Positions 35,451-47,291 are shown, numbered from the stretch's first letter. The stretch is DNA of 64,000 bases from Pyxidicoccus caerfyrddinensis (GCF_010894405.1 NZ_JAAIYA010000003.1:725033-789032); one strand, 5' to 3'. The notes: a model not told the origin generated them from the letters alone. Numbers and translations are program-made.

Positions 35451-36107
35451 ATGCAGCTTCGCGCCGTCATCTTCGACCTCGATGGGACACTGGTGGACTC
35501 GCTGGGGGACATCGCGGACGCGATGAACCACGCGCTCACGCACCACGGCCTGCCTCCGCATCCGGAAGCCGCCTACCTACGCTTCGTCGGTGAGGGCGTG
35601 AAGGAATTGGTGCGCCGGGCGGTGCCGGCCGGGCGCGAGGACCTGCACGCGCCGGTGCTGGCCACCTGGCGCGTGTACTACGACGCGCACCTCGTCGACC
35701 GGACCCGGCCCTATCCCGGCATCCCCGCGATGCTGACGGCGCTGGCGCAGACGGGCGCGCGGCTGGCGGTGCTGAGCAACAAGTCGGACGTCTTCGTGAA
35801 GCGGCTGGTCGCACAGCTGCTGCCGGGCGTGCCCTTCGGCGCCGTGTATGGAGAGCGGCCGGGCGTGCCTCGCAAGCCGGACCCCTCGGCGGCGCTGGCG
35901 CTGGCGGCGGAGCTGGGCGTGGTGCCCGGCGCGTGCGGCTTCGTGGGCGACACCTCCGTGGACATGGACACGGCGCGCGCGGCGGGCATGTACGGCGTGG
36001 GCGTCACCTGGGGCTTCCGGAGCCATGAGCTCGAGGCGCACGGCGCCCGCGCAGTGAGCACCACCGCGGACGAGTTGCTGGCCGCGCTGCGCGACGCGCG
36101 GCCGTGA
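35451..36107 (+). CDS. gph: HAD phosphatase, phosphoglycolate phosphatase-like
   Basis: The 218-residue haloacid-dehalogenase hydrolase has motif I FDLDGTLVDSLGDI, motif II LAVLSNKSD and motif III/IV RKPDPSAALAL with GFVGDTSVDMDTA. This pattern (TLVDS, SNK, KPxP, GDTxxD) is typical of Gph, which dephosphorylates 2-phosphoglycolate from DNA repair or oxygenation. Other small phosphates are possible. GGAG precedes the ATG. Confidence 0.85.
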   Translation: MQLRAVIFDLDGTLVDSLGDIADAMNHALTHHGLPPHPEAAYLRFVGEGVKELVRRAVPAGREDLHAPVLATWRVYYDAHLVDRTRPYPGIPAMLTALAQTGARLAVLSNKSDVFVKRLVAQLLPGVPFGAVYGERPGVPRKPDPSAALALAAELGVVPGACGFVGDTSVDMDTARAAGMYGVGVTWGFRSHELEAHGARAVSTTADELLAALRDARP

Positions 36108-36125
36108 GCAGCTTCGAGCCGTGGC

Positions 36126-36923
36126 TCAGGCGCTCAAGGGCAGCAGCCCCTTCCGCGCGGCGCCCGGAGTCCTTCCGTAGCGGCGCATGAAGGCATTGCC
36201 CAGGTGGCCCTGGTTGGCGAAGCCGGCCTCCAGCGCCACCTCGGCCAGCGGCAGCCGCGTGTCCAGCAGCAGGGCGAGCGCGTGCCGCAGGCGGACCTCC
36301 TGCTGGTGCTGGTGGATGCCCGTCCCCATCACCCGGCGGAACACCCGGCACGCGTGGAAGACGGACACGCCCGCGCCTTGCGCCAGGTCCTCCAGCGAGA
36401 GGCGCTCGTCGAAGCGCAGGGAGACCTCGTGGGCAAGCGCCCCCGCGAGGTTCCGCTCGCGTGCGGTGGGCGCACTGCTGGTGGCGCGTGGCTCGGAGCG
36501 GGACACCGTCAGGCACAGGGCCTCTTCAACCTGGAGGCGCTCCACGGGCTCGCTGCGGGCGACGCGGGCGAGCACGGCCTGGAGGCGCACGTAGGCCTCG
36601 GCGCTGACGGAGAACGTCGCGGTGGCCGGGTCCACGAAGCGCCGCACCCAGGGGCCGCGCACGGAGAGGCAGGCGTCGCCTCCGCCGTGGGGGTGGCTGA
36701 TTTGACAGGGGTTGTGCGCGCGCATGAGCAGGCCGGTGCCCGGGCCCACCACGGCGCGCGTCCTCGCGTCGCGGAACTGGAAGCGGCCGTGCAGCGCGAG
36801 CACCAGGCTCTCGCTGTCCGAAGACTCGTCCTTCAGGCGCGGGGCGTCGTGGCCATCACACGTCACGCGGAAGAGCTGGAGGTCCGTTTCGCGGAGCAGG
36901 GGCGAGGCGTGCAGGCGCGGCAT
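36126..36923 (-). CDS. AraC-family transcriptional regulator
   Basis: The start at 36923 (MPRLHASPLLRETDLQLF) gives 265 residues; a TTG at 36959 is possible. The N-terminal half is a cupin-like sensor (LALHGRFQFRDARTRAVVGPGTG). The C-terminal half carries two AraC HTH motifs (LSLEDLAQGAGVSVFHACRVFRR and LPLAEVALEAGFANQGHLGNAF), ending RYGRTPGAAR. The effector is unknown. It converges with gph and is divergent from the DUF1089-like gene, its likely target. Confidence 0.83.
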   Translation of the reverse strand: MPRLHASPLLRETDLQLFRVTCDGHDAPRLKDESSDSESLVLALHGRFQFRDARTRAVVGPGTGLLMRAHNPCQISHPHGGGDACLSVRGPWVRRFVDPATATFSVSAEAYVRLQAVLARVARSEPVERLQVEEALCLTVSRSEPRATSSAPTARERNLAGALAHEVSLRFDERLSLEDLAQGAGVSVFHACRVFRRVMGTGIHQHQQEVRLRHALALLLDTRLPLAEVALEAGFANQGHLGNAFMRRYGRTPGAARKGLLPLSA

Positions 36924-37065
36924 GCCGCAACCATGGCAAGCCGCCCGGGCTCCGGACAAGCGCGGCGAGCGTGGACTCCGGACGAGCGCCGCGAGCGTGC
37001 GCTACGAAACGTCGGGAGCAAGGACGTGTAAGACGGCGCGCGCGGCCCGGCCTAGCTTTTCGCGC

Positions 37066-37680
37066 ATGACTTCCCAGCGCACCGAGTCGACCCCTCGTCC
37101 GGTCCCCGCGTCGCGGTGCCTCCGCGCGCTCATCTGGCACCGGATGGGCCAGCCGGGGAGCGAGTACTTCGAGCTTCGGGAGTCCGCCGAAGGCTGGACG
37201 CTGGCCGGCTCGGTGGTGCTCGCGGAGGACGGCGTGCCGTACGCGGCGGACTACACCATCGGCTGTGACAAGCAGTGGCTGACACGCGAGGCGCGCATCC
37301 TGCTGCGGCGCGAGGGCGTGGAGCAGTCGCTCTCCCTTCGCGTCGATGCGCAGCAACGCTGGTGGCGGGGCGCGGAGGAGGTGCCTCAATTCCGCGGTTG
37401 CTCGGACATCGACCTCGCCTTCACGCCCTCTACGAACACCCTGCCCATTCGCCGGCTCGCGCTGGAGGTGGGGCAGGGGACCGACGTGACGGCCGCATGG
37501 GTCCGCATGCCAGACTTGTCCCTGGTGACGTTGCCCCAGCGGTACACACGGCTGACGCCATCGCGTTACCGGTACGAGAGCAACGGCGGCCGCTTCGTGG
37601 CCGAGGTGGAGACGGATGAGCTGGGTCTCGTCCTGAGCTATCCGCCCGGTTGGGAGCGCGTCGCCACCACGGCGGGCTGA
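37066..37680 (+). CDS. Putative glycolipid-binding protein (DUF1089-like)
   Basis: The 204-residue protein has LIWHRMGQPGSEYFELRESAEGWTL, VLAEDGVPYAADYTIGCD and IDLAFTPSTNTLPIRRLALEVG. It ends with RLTPSRYRYESNGG. This matches the DUF1089 family, crystallised as a glycolipid-binding-like fold but without a firm role. It has no signal peptide. A TAGCTT hexamer lies 7 nt before the ATG and there is no ribosome site. Confidence 0.75.
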   Translation: MTSQRTESTPRPVPASRCLRALIWHRMGQPGSEYFELRESAEGWTLAGSVVLAEDGVPYAADYTIGCDKQWLTREARILLRREGVEQSLSLRVDAQQRWWRGAEEVPQFRGCSDIDLAFTPSTNTLPIRRLALEVGQGTDVTAAWVRMPDLSLVTLPQRYTRLTPSRYRYESNGGRFVAEVETDELGLVLSYPPGWERVATTAG

Positions 37681-37731
37681 GCCCGCGCAGTCCGCCCGGC
37701 GCACCCGGGCCACCCCACGGAGGAAGTCCTC

Positions 37732-38298
37732 ATGTCGAGTCACCCGACCCCGCTCTCCGAGCGGGCACTGGCACTGCTGCGCGCGGAAGGTCCCCTGGCC
37801 ACGCACGCGGACAAGCTGATGCTGTTCGGCCGTTTCGTTGGAGCCTGGGACGCGGAGGTGGTGTTCTACGGCGAGGACGGGAAGGAGGTCTTCCGCCAGC
37901 CCGGGGAGTGGTCCTTCTCGTGGGCGCTCGACGGGCGCGCCATCCAGGACGTGCTCATCTACCCCAACGCCGAGGCGGGCCTGAGCGCGGCCGTGGGCGA
38001 GCGGCGCATCGGCACCACCCTGCGCCACTACGACGCGAAGGCGGACCACTGGCGCGTCGTGTGGCTCGGCGCCACCACGGGCTTCCTCGCCGTCCTGACG
38101 GGCAGGCCCGTGGACGGGGAAATCCACATCGAGGGGCCGGACCCGGAGGGCCACCTGCTGCGCTGGATGTTCACCGCCATCACCGAGGACTCCTTCCTCT
38201 GGCGCGGTCTTCTCTCCAAGGACGGTGGCGCCACCTGGCGCGTGACGCAGGAGATGCCCTGCCGCCGTCGCGGGGCTCCGGGCGCGACGCGCGTCTGA
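37732..38298 (+). CDS. Conserved hypothetical protein
   Basis: The 188-residue protein starts MSSHPTPLSERALALL after a GGAGG. It contains LMLFGRFVGAWDAEVVFYGEDG and GEWSFSWALDGRAIQDVLIYP, then TTLRHYDAKADHWRVVWLGATTG and FLWRGLLSKDGGATW. The pattern resembles DUF1579-like lipocalin-fold proteins. There are no Cys or signal residues, so it is cytoplasmic. It may be co-transcribed with the upstream gene (51 bp). Function unknown. Confidence 0.7.
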   Translation: MSSHPTPLSERALALLRAEGPLATHADKLMLFGRFVGAWDAEVVFYGEDGKEVFRQPGEWSFSWALDGRAIQDVLIYPNAEAGLSAAVGERRIGTTLRHYDAKADHWRVVWLGATTGFLAVLTGRPVDGEIHIEGPDPEGHLLRWMFTAITEDSFLWRGLLSKDGGATWRVTQEMPCRRRGAPGATRV

Positions 38299-38300
38299 CG

Positions 38301-39695
38301 TCACGCGGTGCGCGCGAGCGCGTCGGCGTGCAGCTCGATGAGGAACTCCGTCCCCCGGCCCACCTCGCTGTGCACGGAGAGCGTGCCCTCGTGCTTGTGC
38401 ACCAGCGCGGAGACGATGGCGAGCCCCAGCCCCGTGCCCTGCGTCTTCGTGGTGAAGAGCGGCTCGAAGATTTTCGACAGCACCTCGGCGGGAATCCCGG
38501 CCCCGTCGTCCACCACGCGCAAGCGCCAGGGCACGCCCGCGCCGCCCTCGGCATGGACGCGCACGGTGCCGTTGCTGCCCGGGGGCACCGCCTCCACGGC
38601 GTTCTGCACCAGGTTCACCAGCACCATGCGGAACAGCTCGCGGTCCAGCCGTGGCACCGGGAGCGACTCCGGCACCTCGTTGACGAGGCGCACCCCCGCG
38701 CGCTGAGGCACCACGCCGAGCGCCTCGTCCACCAGCGGGCGCAGCGCGCAGGGCGCGAGCTGGGGCGGACGCTCGCGCGCGAAGTCCAGCACGTCGGAGA
38801 TGATGCGCGCGCACACCGCCAGCTCGCGCTCGGTGACGTCGAGGAAGTGCAGGATTCGCGAGTCCGTCAGCGCGTCCTGCAGGTTGGCCACCCGCAGCAG
38901 GACACAGGACAGCGCGGTGCGCGCCGCGGCCAGCGGGTTGCGCAGCTCATGGCTGATGCTCGCGGCCATCTGTCCCATGGTCGCCAGCTTCTCGATGCGC
39001 GAGTACTGCTGCTGGAACTCGCGCAGCTCCTGCTCGGCGCGCACCAGCGCCTGCTGCTGTGTGTGGAGCTTCTGCTCGTGTGCCAGCTCCGCCTCCGCCC
39101 GGCGCTCGGCCGTCTCCCAGGCCTCGCGCTGGAAGACGCGGCACGCCGCGAGGAGCACGGCGTCCGTGATGAGCACCCAGAAGGCCAGCTCCAGGAAGCG
39201 CCACCACGCCGAATCCGCCGTGCCGTAGACGGACTGGGGCCACAGCATGCCCCGCGCGAAGTGGTCCAGGATGGTGGTGGCGCTCGCGGACAGCAGCACC
39301 CACGGGTCCCGGTAGAAGGCGAGCAGCGCCAGCGAGGCGAAGACGTGGAAGTGCGTCTCGCTGCGCCCACCCGTGAGGTGGATGAGCAGCGCCGACCAGA
39401 GCACCTGCGCCACCGCCATGCCCTGCCGCGCGAGCACCGAGCCCGGTCGCCAGCGCGCCAGCAGCACCGCCACCCCACTCAGGGCCGTGCCCAGGAGGAC
39501 CGTGGCCCGCACGTGGGCCTGCTCCGTGTGCGCCCAGGCAAGCGGAGAGAAGACCCACGCCACCACCACGCCGCACACCCACTGCCCTGCCATCAGCCAC
39601 GCGAACAGCCCATCCACCCGCCGCCGCACGTCTTGCAACTGGGATGCATGAAGCCGGGCCGCGCGCTCCTGAAGTGACGGTGCGCTCATGTGCAT
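38301..39695 (-). CDS. Membrane sensor histidine kinase
   Basis: The start at 39695 has GGAGG 7 nt upstream; 464 residues. Five or six transmembrane spans (for example WLMAGQWVCGVVVAWVFSPLA, LLGTALSGVAVLLA) with a conserved HFHVFASLALLAFYRDPWVLL segment form the sensor. A coiled-coil linker (AELAHEQKLHTQQQALVRAEQEL) leads to HisKA (ASISHELRNPLAAARTALS) and HATPase (LVNLVQNAVEAVPPG, DDGAGIPAEV, FEPLFTTKTQGTGLGLA). No regulator is adjacent. Confidence 0.87.
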   Translation of the reverse strand: MHMSAPSLQERAARLHASQLQDVRRRVDGLFAWLMAGQWVCGVVVAWVFSPLAWAHTEQAHVRATVLLGTALSGVAVLLARWRPGSVLARQGMAVAQVLWSALLIHLTGGRSETHFHVFASLALLAFYRDPWVLLSASATTILDHFARGMLWPQSVYGTADSAWWRFLELAFWVLITDAVLLAACRVFQREAWETAERRAEAELAHEQKLHTQQQALVRAEQELREFQQQYSRIEKLATMGQMAASISHELRNPLAAARTALSCVLLRVANLQDALTDSRILHFLDVTERELAVCARIISDVLDFARERPPQLAPCALRPLVDEALGVVPQRAGVRLVNEVPESLPVPRLDRELFRMVLVNLVQNAVEAVPPGSNGTVRVHAEGGAGVPWRLRVVDDGAGIPAEVLSKIFEPLFTTKTQGTGLGLAIVSALVHKHEGTLSVHSEVGRGTEFLIELHADALARTA

Positions 39696-39971
39696 GAGGA
39701 CTCCTCCAGGGAGCGGACGAACACAGGGTGGAAATTGCCGGGGCCACGGAAGTACCTGCTGGCTCATCGACTCCTTGCGAGGGTTGGCGGGGTCGCACCC
39801 GACGTCATCGGGAGGTAGTGAGCGCGGCGGGCGCGGGTGGATCTCCCACCTGGAAACGTAGGGTCCATCGGTCCAGTGCCTGTGTTGGCAAGGAGGCGTT
39901 CGGGCATTGGCGGGCTTCGTGGCATGCCCGGTGAAATCCATCCGGGTGCGGGCCGCGTAAGGCTGTCACCG

Positions 39972-41192
39972 ATGCGAGCCCACATGCCCCGCTCCCGCTT
40001 CGTCACCCACCTCGCGGTGGGCGCCGTCGCCGTGCTGTCCCTGCGGTGTGGAAGCAATCCTCCCGCCGCCGAGCGGGTGCCCTTCACTCCCACCTCGGAC
40101 GCGGTGGTGCTGGAGCAGGTGCCCGCCACCGCGGGGGACGCACGTGCCCGGGAGCGTGCCGCGCTGCGGCGCGCACTGGCCGCCCAGCCCGAGCAGCTCG
40201 ACCTGGCGCTGCGACTGGCGCGGCTCGACATCGAGGAGAGCCGGATGCGGGGAGACCCGCGCTACCTCGGCCGGGCCCAGGCTGCGCTCGCGCCGTGGTG
40301 GGACGCGGCCAGTCCTCCTCCCGGCGTGCGGCTGTTGCGCGCCACCATCCTCCAGAGCCGGCATGAGTTTCCCGCCGCGCTCACGGACCTCGACGCGGCC
40401 GTACAGGAGGACCCGCGCAACGCGCAGGCGTGGCTGACGCGCGCGGTGGTGCTGGGCGTACGGGGCGAGCATGCCGAGGCGGCCCGGAGCTGCGCGCCGC
40501 TCTCCGCCCTCGCCGGGCCGCTGACGGCCGCCGTGTGCGAGGCCCAGGTGAAGAGCCTCGCCGGCCGCTCGCGCCAGGCCTCTGCGTTGCTCACGGACGC
40601 GCTGGCCCGGGGCGCACCGGGCCCGGAGGCGGAGGCGTGGGCGCTCTCCACGCTGGCCGAGGCCGCGGCGCGCTCGGGCGACACGGCGCGCGCGGAGAAG
40701 CTCTTCGTCCGGACGCTCGCGCTGGACCCGGGAGACGCGTACACGCGCGCCGCCTACGCGGACCTGCTGCTGGACGCGGGGCGCCCGCGCGAGGCCGCCA
40801 CCCTGGTGCGCGGGCACACCGAGGATGACAACCAGCTGCTGCGCCTCGTGCTCGCGGAGACGGCGCTCGGCTCCGCGGAGGCCGCGCCGCTCGCCGCCGA
40901 GCTGGCCGAGCGCTATGCGGCCAGCCACCTGCGCGGAGACGGCCTGCACGCGCGCGAGGAGGCCCGCTTCGCGCTCCACGTGGAGAAGGCGCCGGACAGG
41001 GCCCTCACGCTCGCGCGCGCCTCGTGGGACGTGCAGCGCGAGCCGTGGGACGTGCGGCTGCTGCTGGAGACCGCGCTCGCCGCGGGGAAGCCGGAGGCCG
41101 CTGCGCCCGCCGTGGAGTACCTCCAGGCCACCGGCTGTGAGGACCCTGGACTGGTGGCGCTCGCCGAGCGCGTGCGGAGGAGCCTGCCATGA
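39972..41192 (+). CDS. TPR lipoprotein of the DUF4331/HupE cluster
   Basis: The start at 39972 gives 406 residues, with signal peptide ending VAVLSLRCG (lipobox Cys). The body is helical TPR-like repeats (AALTDLDAAVQEDPRNAQAWLTRAVVLG, AEAAARSGDTARAEKLFVRTLALDPGDAYTRAAYADLLLDAG). TAAGGC lies 8 nt upstream of the ATG, with no ribosome site. It overlaps the HupE gene by ATGA. TPR proteins are docking scaffolds; here it may hold the cluster's proteins at the membrane. Confidence 0.8.
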   Translation: MRAHMPRSRFVTHLAVGAVAVLSLRCGSNPPAAERVPFTPTSDAVVLEQVPATAGDARARERAALRRALAAQPEQLDLALRLARLDIEESRMRGDPRYLGRAQAALAPWWDAASPPPGVRLLRATILQSRHEFPAALTDLDAAVQEDPRNAQAWLTRAVVLGVRGEHAEAARSCAPLSALAGPLTAAVCEAQVKSLAGRSRQASALLTDALARGAPGPEAEAWALSTLAEAAARSGDTARAEKLFVRTLALDPGDAYTRAAYADLLLDAGRPREAATLVRGHTEDDNQLLRLVLAETALGSAEAAPLAAELAERYAASHLRGDGLHAREEARFALHVEKAPDRALTLARASWDVQREPWDVRLLLETALAAGKPEAAAPAVEYLQATGCEDPGLVALAERVRRSLP

Positions 41193-42316
41193 GCCGCCTT
41201 GCCTCGCTGTTGCTGCTGCTCGCCCCGCTGGCCGCGCTGGCTCACAAACCGAGCGACAGCTACCTGCACCTGACGCGGGACGGGAACGGCTTCTCCGGCC
41301 GCTGGGACGTCGCGCTGAAGGATTTGGACGAGGTCCTCTCCCTCGACGCGGAAGGGGATGGAGCGATTACGTGGGGCGAATTGCGCGCGCGACAGGCGGA
41401 CGTCGCCGGCTATGTGCTCGCGCGCCTGGCGCTGGGCGCGGACGGCGCACCCTGCACACTGGAGCCGGGGAGCGCCGCGCGCGTGGTGCGCCACTCGGAC
41501 GGTGCCTATGCGGTGCTGGACTTCACCGCGCGCTGCCCGGCGGGGCCCGCTGCGCTGGACGTGGACTACACGCTGCTGTTCGACCGGGACCCGCAGCACC
41601 GCGGCATCGTCCGCGTCGCCAACGGGAGCGCGAGCGAGACGCTGGTCCTCTCCGCCTCGAAGCACACGGCCCGCGTGTCGCTGGAGGGGCTGTCCCCCTG
41701 GCGCCGCTTCGGCGACATGGTGGTGGAGGGCGTGAAGCACATCTTCGCGGGGCTGGACCACCTGCTCTTCCTCTTCGCCCTGCTGCTGCCGTCGGTGCTG
41801 CGCCGGGACGCGGACGGGCGTTGGGTGCCTGTGCTGGCCTTCGGCCCGGCGGTGAAGGACGTCGTGAAGGTGGTGTCCGCCTTCACGGTGGCGCACTCGC
41901 TCACGCTGAGCGCCGCCGTGCTCGGCTTCGTGTCGCTGCCCTCGCGCTTCGTCGAATCCGCCATCGCCGCGAGCGTCATCGCCGCCGCGCTCAACAACGT
42001 CTTCCCCGTGGTGCGCGGCACGCGCTGGGTGGCGGCGCTCGCGCTGGGCCTGCTGCACGGCTTTGGCTTCGCATCCACGCTGGCGGATTTGGAGCTGCCG
42101 GGCGGCAGCCTCGCCGTCACGCTGCTGGGCTTCAACGTGGGCGTGGAGCTGGGACAGCTCGCGTGCGTGGCGGCCTTCCTTCCGCTGGCCTTCGCCCTGC
42201 GCGGCTCGGTGCTCTACCGCCGGGCACTGCTCGTCGGTGGCTCGGCCGCCATTGCCCTGGTGGCCTGTGTCTGGCTCGCCGAGCGCGCGTTCGGCGTGGG
42301 CCTGTCCTTCACCTGA
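41189..42316 (+). CDS. HupE/UreJ-like membrane protein with EF-like N-domain
   Basis: The 375-residue protein has a signal peptide (MSRLASLLLLLAPLAALAHKP) and an N-terminal beta domain with a DAEGDGAITWGE EF-hand-like loop. The membrane part has MVVEGVKHIFAGLDHLLFLFALLLPS (HupE signature HxxxGxDH) and SLTLSAAVLGFV, VESAIAASVIAAALNNV and GLLHGFGFASTL. HupE/UreJ proteins are linked to nickel or cobalt transport. A Ca2+-binding loop at the N-terminus is inference. It follows the TPR gene. Confidence 0.83.
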   Translation: MSRLASLLLLLAPLAALAHKPSDSYLHLTRDGNGFSGRWDVALKDLDEVLSLDAEGDGAITWGELRARQADVAGYVLARLALGADGAPCTLEPGSAARVVRHSDGAYAVLDFTARCPAGPAALDVDYTLLFDRDPQHRGIVRVANGSASETLVLSASKHTARVSLEGLSPWRRFGDMVVEGVKHIFAGLDHLLFLFALLLPSVLRRDADGRWVPVLAFGPAVKDVVKVVSAFTVAHSLTLSAAVLGFVSLPSRFVESAIAASVIAAALNNVFPVVRGTRWVAALALGLLHGFGFASTLADLELPGGSLAVTLLGFNVGVELGQLACVAAFLPLAFALRGSVLYRRALLVGGSAAIALVACVWLAERAFGVGLSFT

Positions 42317-42331
42317 CACCAGACGTGCGCT

Positions 42332-42343
42332 CCAGCGCGCTGG
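42332..42343. promoter_or_regulatory. Perfect 12-bp palindrome upstream of DUF4331 gene
   Basis: CCAGCGCGCTGG lies 134 bp before the DUF4331 start. The rest of the 160-bp gap shows no other structure. It may be an operator. Confidence 0.3.
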
Positions 42344-42476
42344 CGCGAAGGCCGGCGGTTCAAGCATCCACGCACGGAGCGCGTCCGTATGGAGTCGTAG
42401 CCCGGGTGTGCAGTCCGTGTCGGCCGCGTGCCCTGGCGCAGTAGCAGTCCCTCCACCACCCCAACAGGAGAAGCGA

Positions 42477-44006
42477 ATGAGAGCCAGAAAGCTCGCGGCG
42501 GCATTGACCGTTGCGACAGCACTGGGCGCCACTGGCGCCCTGGCGTCCAGCCACCGGGAAGCTCCCTTCATCACGGAGATGCCCAAGGTCGACGCCACCG
42601 ACTTCTACATGTTCCGCAGCTACGAGCCGGGCCGGGATGCCTACGTCACGCTGATTGCCAACTACCTGCCCCTGCAGGACGCGTACGGCGGTCCCAACTA
42701 CTTCTCGCTGGACCCGGATGCGTTGTACGAAATCCACGTCGACAACACCGGTGACGCCGTCGAGGACATCACCTTCCAGTTCCGCTTCACCAACACCCTG
42801 GCCGCCAACGGCAACGGCGTCACCCTGGACATCGGCACCGGGGCCAACAAGAAGTCCGTGGCGGTGCCTCTCGTCAACGTGGGTCCCATCACCGCGGCCG
42901 ACCGCAGCAAGCTCAACGTCCAGGAGTCCTTCACCCTGAAGGTCGTCCGGGGCAACCGCCGCACGGGCACCGCCGCGGACGTGACGAACGCCAGCGGTGG
43001 CAGCGCCACCTTCCTCAAGCCGACGGACTACATCGGCACGAAGTCATTCGGTGACGCGGCCGCCTACGCGGCCTATGCGGGCCAGCACATCTACTCCGTG
43101 AACATCCCCGGCTGCACCGGCCAGGCGAAGCTGTTCGTGGGGCAGCGCAAGGAGTCCTTCGCGGTCAACCTGGGCCCCGTCTTCGACCTGGTGAACGCGC
43201 CGGCCTCCGTCATCGCCGACGCCGCCAACCGCAACGCGGTGCCCAACCCGCTGGACGAGAAGAACATCACCACGCTGGCGCTGGAGGTCCCCATCTCCTG
43301 CCTGAGGACGGCGGCGCAGCCCGTCATCGGCGGGTGGACCTCGGCGAGCCTGCGTCAGGCGCGCGCCCTCAACCCGAAGGCCACCTACACCACGCCGGCC
43401 CGTGAGGGCGGCGCGTGGGCGCAGGTCAGCCGCCTGGGCATGCCGCTGGTCAACGAAATCGTCATCGGCCTCAAGGACAAGAACCGCTTCAACGCCAGCG
43501 AGCCCAAGGACGACGCCCAGTTCGCCGACTACGTCACCCACCCCACGCTGCCCGCGCTGCTGGAGATCCTCTTCACCGCCGACGGCGTGAGGGCGCCCAC
43601 CGTGTTCCCCCGCGCGGACCTGGTGGCGGCCTTCCTCACCGGCGTGACGGGCGTGAATGCCAACGGCTCCACCGCGGAGATGCAGCGCCTCAACGTCGAG
43701 CTGCCGGCGACGGCCCGCGCCGGCCAGAACAACCTGGGCGCCGCGGCCTGCTTCAAGGACGGCGCGCTCGACACCACCCTCCCCGGCTGCGACCCGGCGG
43801 GCTTCCCCAACGGCCGCCGTCCCGGTGACGACGTGGTGGACATCGAGCTGCGCGTGGCCATGGGCTACCTGCTGGCCAACGACACGCAGGCACCGTCGCG
43901 CAACATCCCGTTCCACGACGCCGTGCTCCAGGACGCGTCGCAGTTCGACACGACCTTCCCCTACCTGCGCACGCCCAACCCGGGCGCTCACGGCGACGGG
44001 ACCTGA
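42477..44006 (+). CDS. Secreted DUF4331-domain protein
   Basis: The 509-residue protein has signal peptide MRARKLAAALTVATALGATGALA, then the DUF4331 opening SSHREAPFITEMPKVDATDFYMF. Conserved His/Asp blocks and NPLDEKNITTLALEVP follow, with RRPGDDVVDIELRVAMGYLL. The SSHREAP start is diagnostic. The family has no proven function and often co-occurs with TPR and HupE genes, as here. CAGGAG precedes the ATG. Its three Cys-linked motifs (PGCTGQ, AACFKDG, PGCDPAG) suggest disulfides. Confidence 0.85.
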   Translation: MRARKLAAALTVATALGATGALASSHREAPFITEMPKVDATDFYMFRSYEPGRDAYVTLIANYLPLQDAYGGPNYFSLDPDALYEIHVDNTGDAVEDITFQFRFTNTLAANGNGVTLDIGTGANKKSVAVPLVNVGPITAADRSKLNVQESFTLKVVRGNRRTGTAADVTNASGGSATFLKPTDYIGTKSFGDAAAYAAYAGQHIYSVNIPGCTGQAKLFVGQRKESFAVNLGPVFDLVNAPASVIADAANRNAVPNPLDEKNITTLALEVPISCLRTAAQPVIGGWTSASLRQARALNPKATYTTPAREGGAWAQVSRLGMPLVNEIVIGLKDKNRFNASEPKDDAQFADYVTHPTLPALLEILFTADGVRAPTVFPRADLVAAFLTGVTGVNANGSTAEMQRLNVELPATARAGQNNLGAAACFKDGALDTTLPGCDPAGFPNGRRPGDDVVDIELRVAMGYLLANDTQAPSRNIPFHDAVLQDASQFDTTFPYLRTPNPGAHGDGT

Positions 44007-44010
44007 TGCC

Positions 44011-44289
44011 ATGGGCAAGCTCAGAGCACTGGCCTGCATCCTGACGCTGGGGTCGGCCCTGGCCTACACCGGATGCAGTGACGACGACGACGACCCGGTT
44101 CCCCGCCCGGACGCGGGCGTGGACGCGGGCACCGATGCCGGCACCGACGCGGGCACGGAGTTCACCGCCTTCGTGAAGGACCTCATCGAGAACCAGACCA
44201 CGGCCACCGGCACGCCGGTGGAGGTGGACAACCGCGAGTTCGTCGACACCGAGCCGACGAACGCCTTCCCGGACGCGTTCTTCCAGTAG
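44011..44289 (+). CDS. Small lipoprotein after the DUF4331 gene
   Basis: The 92-residue protein begins 4 bp after the DUF4331 stop, with lipobox at LAYTGCSDDDDD. It has Asp/Ala/Gly repeats (AGVDAGTDAGTDAG) and ends ALPDAFFQ-like FPDAFFQ. It is likely co-transcribed with DUF4331. The C-terminal motif FVKDLIENQTT occurs in such companions; its role is unknown. Confidence 0.72.
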   Translation: MGKLRALACILTLGSALAYTGCSDDDDDPVPRPDAGVDAGTDAGTDAGTEFTAFVKDLIENQTTATGTPVEVDNREFVDTEPTNAFPDAFFQ

Positions 44290-44309
44290 CGCGTCGGGAC
44301 GAGAAACAA

Positions 44310-44352
44310 GGAGCCCGGTGCCGGGGCAGCAGTCCCCTCGGCGCCGGGCTCC
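44310..44352. terminator. Hairpin after the DUF4331 cluster
   Basis: GGAGCCCGG pairs with CCGGGCTCC (44310-44318 and 44344-44352), with further GCCG/CGGC pairing. A T-run is lacking, so it could serve as a bidirectional hairpin. Confidence 0.5.
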
Positions 44353-44419
44353 AGCTTGCTTCGGCGGAAGGCACCCGCCAGCTCGGCTCCAGACACGCGA
44401 CGGGAGCCGGCCGGTGCCG

Positions 44420-44641
44420 TTACACGACTGTGACGCGGTATTTCAGCTGGTTCTCCGCCCGGCTGTGCGCCGTGGCGGCCGCGATGACGTGGCACACCCA
44501 GCCCAGGCACCCACCGGTGCCGATCCAGAAGCCCGGGGTGACGATGAGCCAGAAGACTCCGCGGAGGATGTCCCCGTTGTAGATCTGGCCCACGCCGGGG
44601 ATCAGGAAGGACAGCAGGGCAGCGATTCCGGGACGCGACAT
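44420..44641 (-). CDS. TM2-domain small membrane protein
   Basis: The 73-residue protein has two hydrophobic helices around GVGQIYNGDILRGVFWLIVTPGF, the TM2 signature (GxHxFYxG-like). It ends basic. AAGGAGG precedes the ATG at a slightly long distance. TM2 proteins are small integral membrane proteins of unknown function. It stands between convergent genes. Confidence 0.75.
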   Translation of the reverse strand: MSRPGIAALLSFLIPGVGQIYNGDILRGVFWLIVTPGFWIGTGGCLGWVCHVIAAATAHSRAENQLKYRVTVV

Positions 44642-44774
44642 CGTTTCGGTGAACCTCCTTGCCCCTTTCTACGCAAGAGGCTCCAACCCATTGCATGGCC
44701 GGCTATCGGCTCCTGGACGCTTGCCTGCCTGCTCTCCGGGCGGCAGGTGCAATGCGCGGCCGGACCCGGTTAGC

Positions 44775-47291
<2,517 letters not shown>

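Noticed and set aside
41189..42316. A true nickel permease
   Set aside because: The HupE signature is present, but the N-domain and partner genes differ from NikR/urease or hydrogenase contexts, so metal specificity cannot be claimed.
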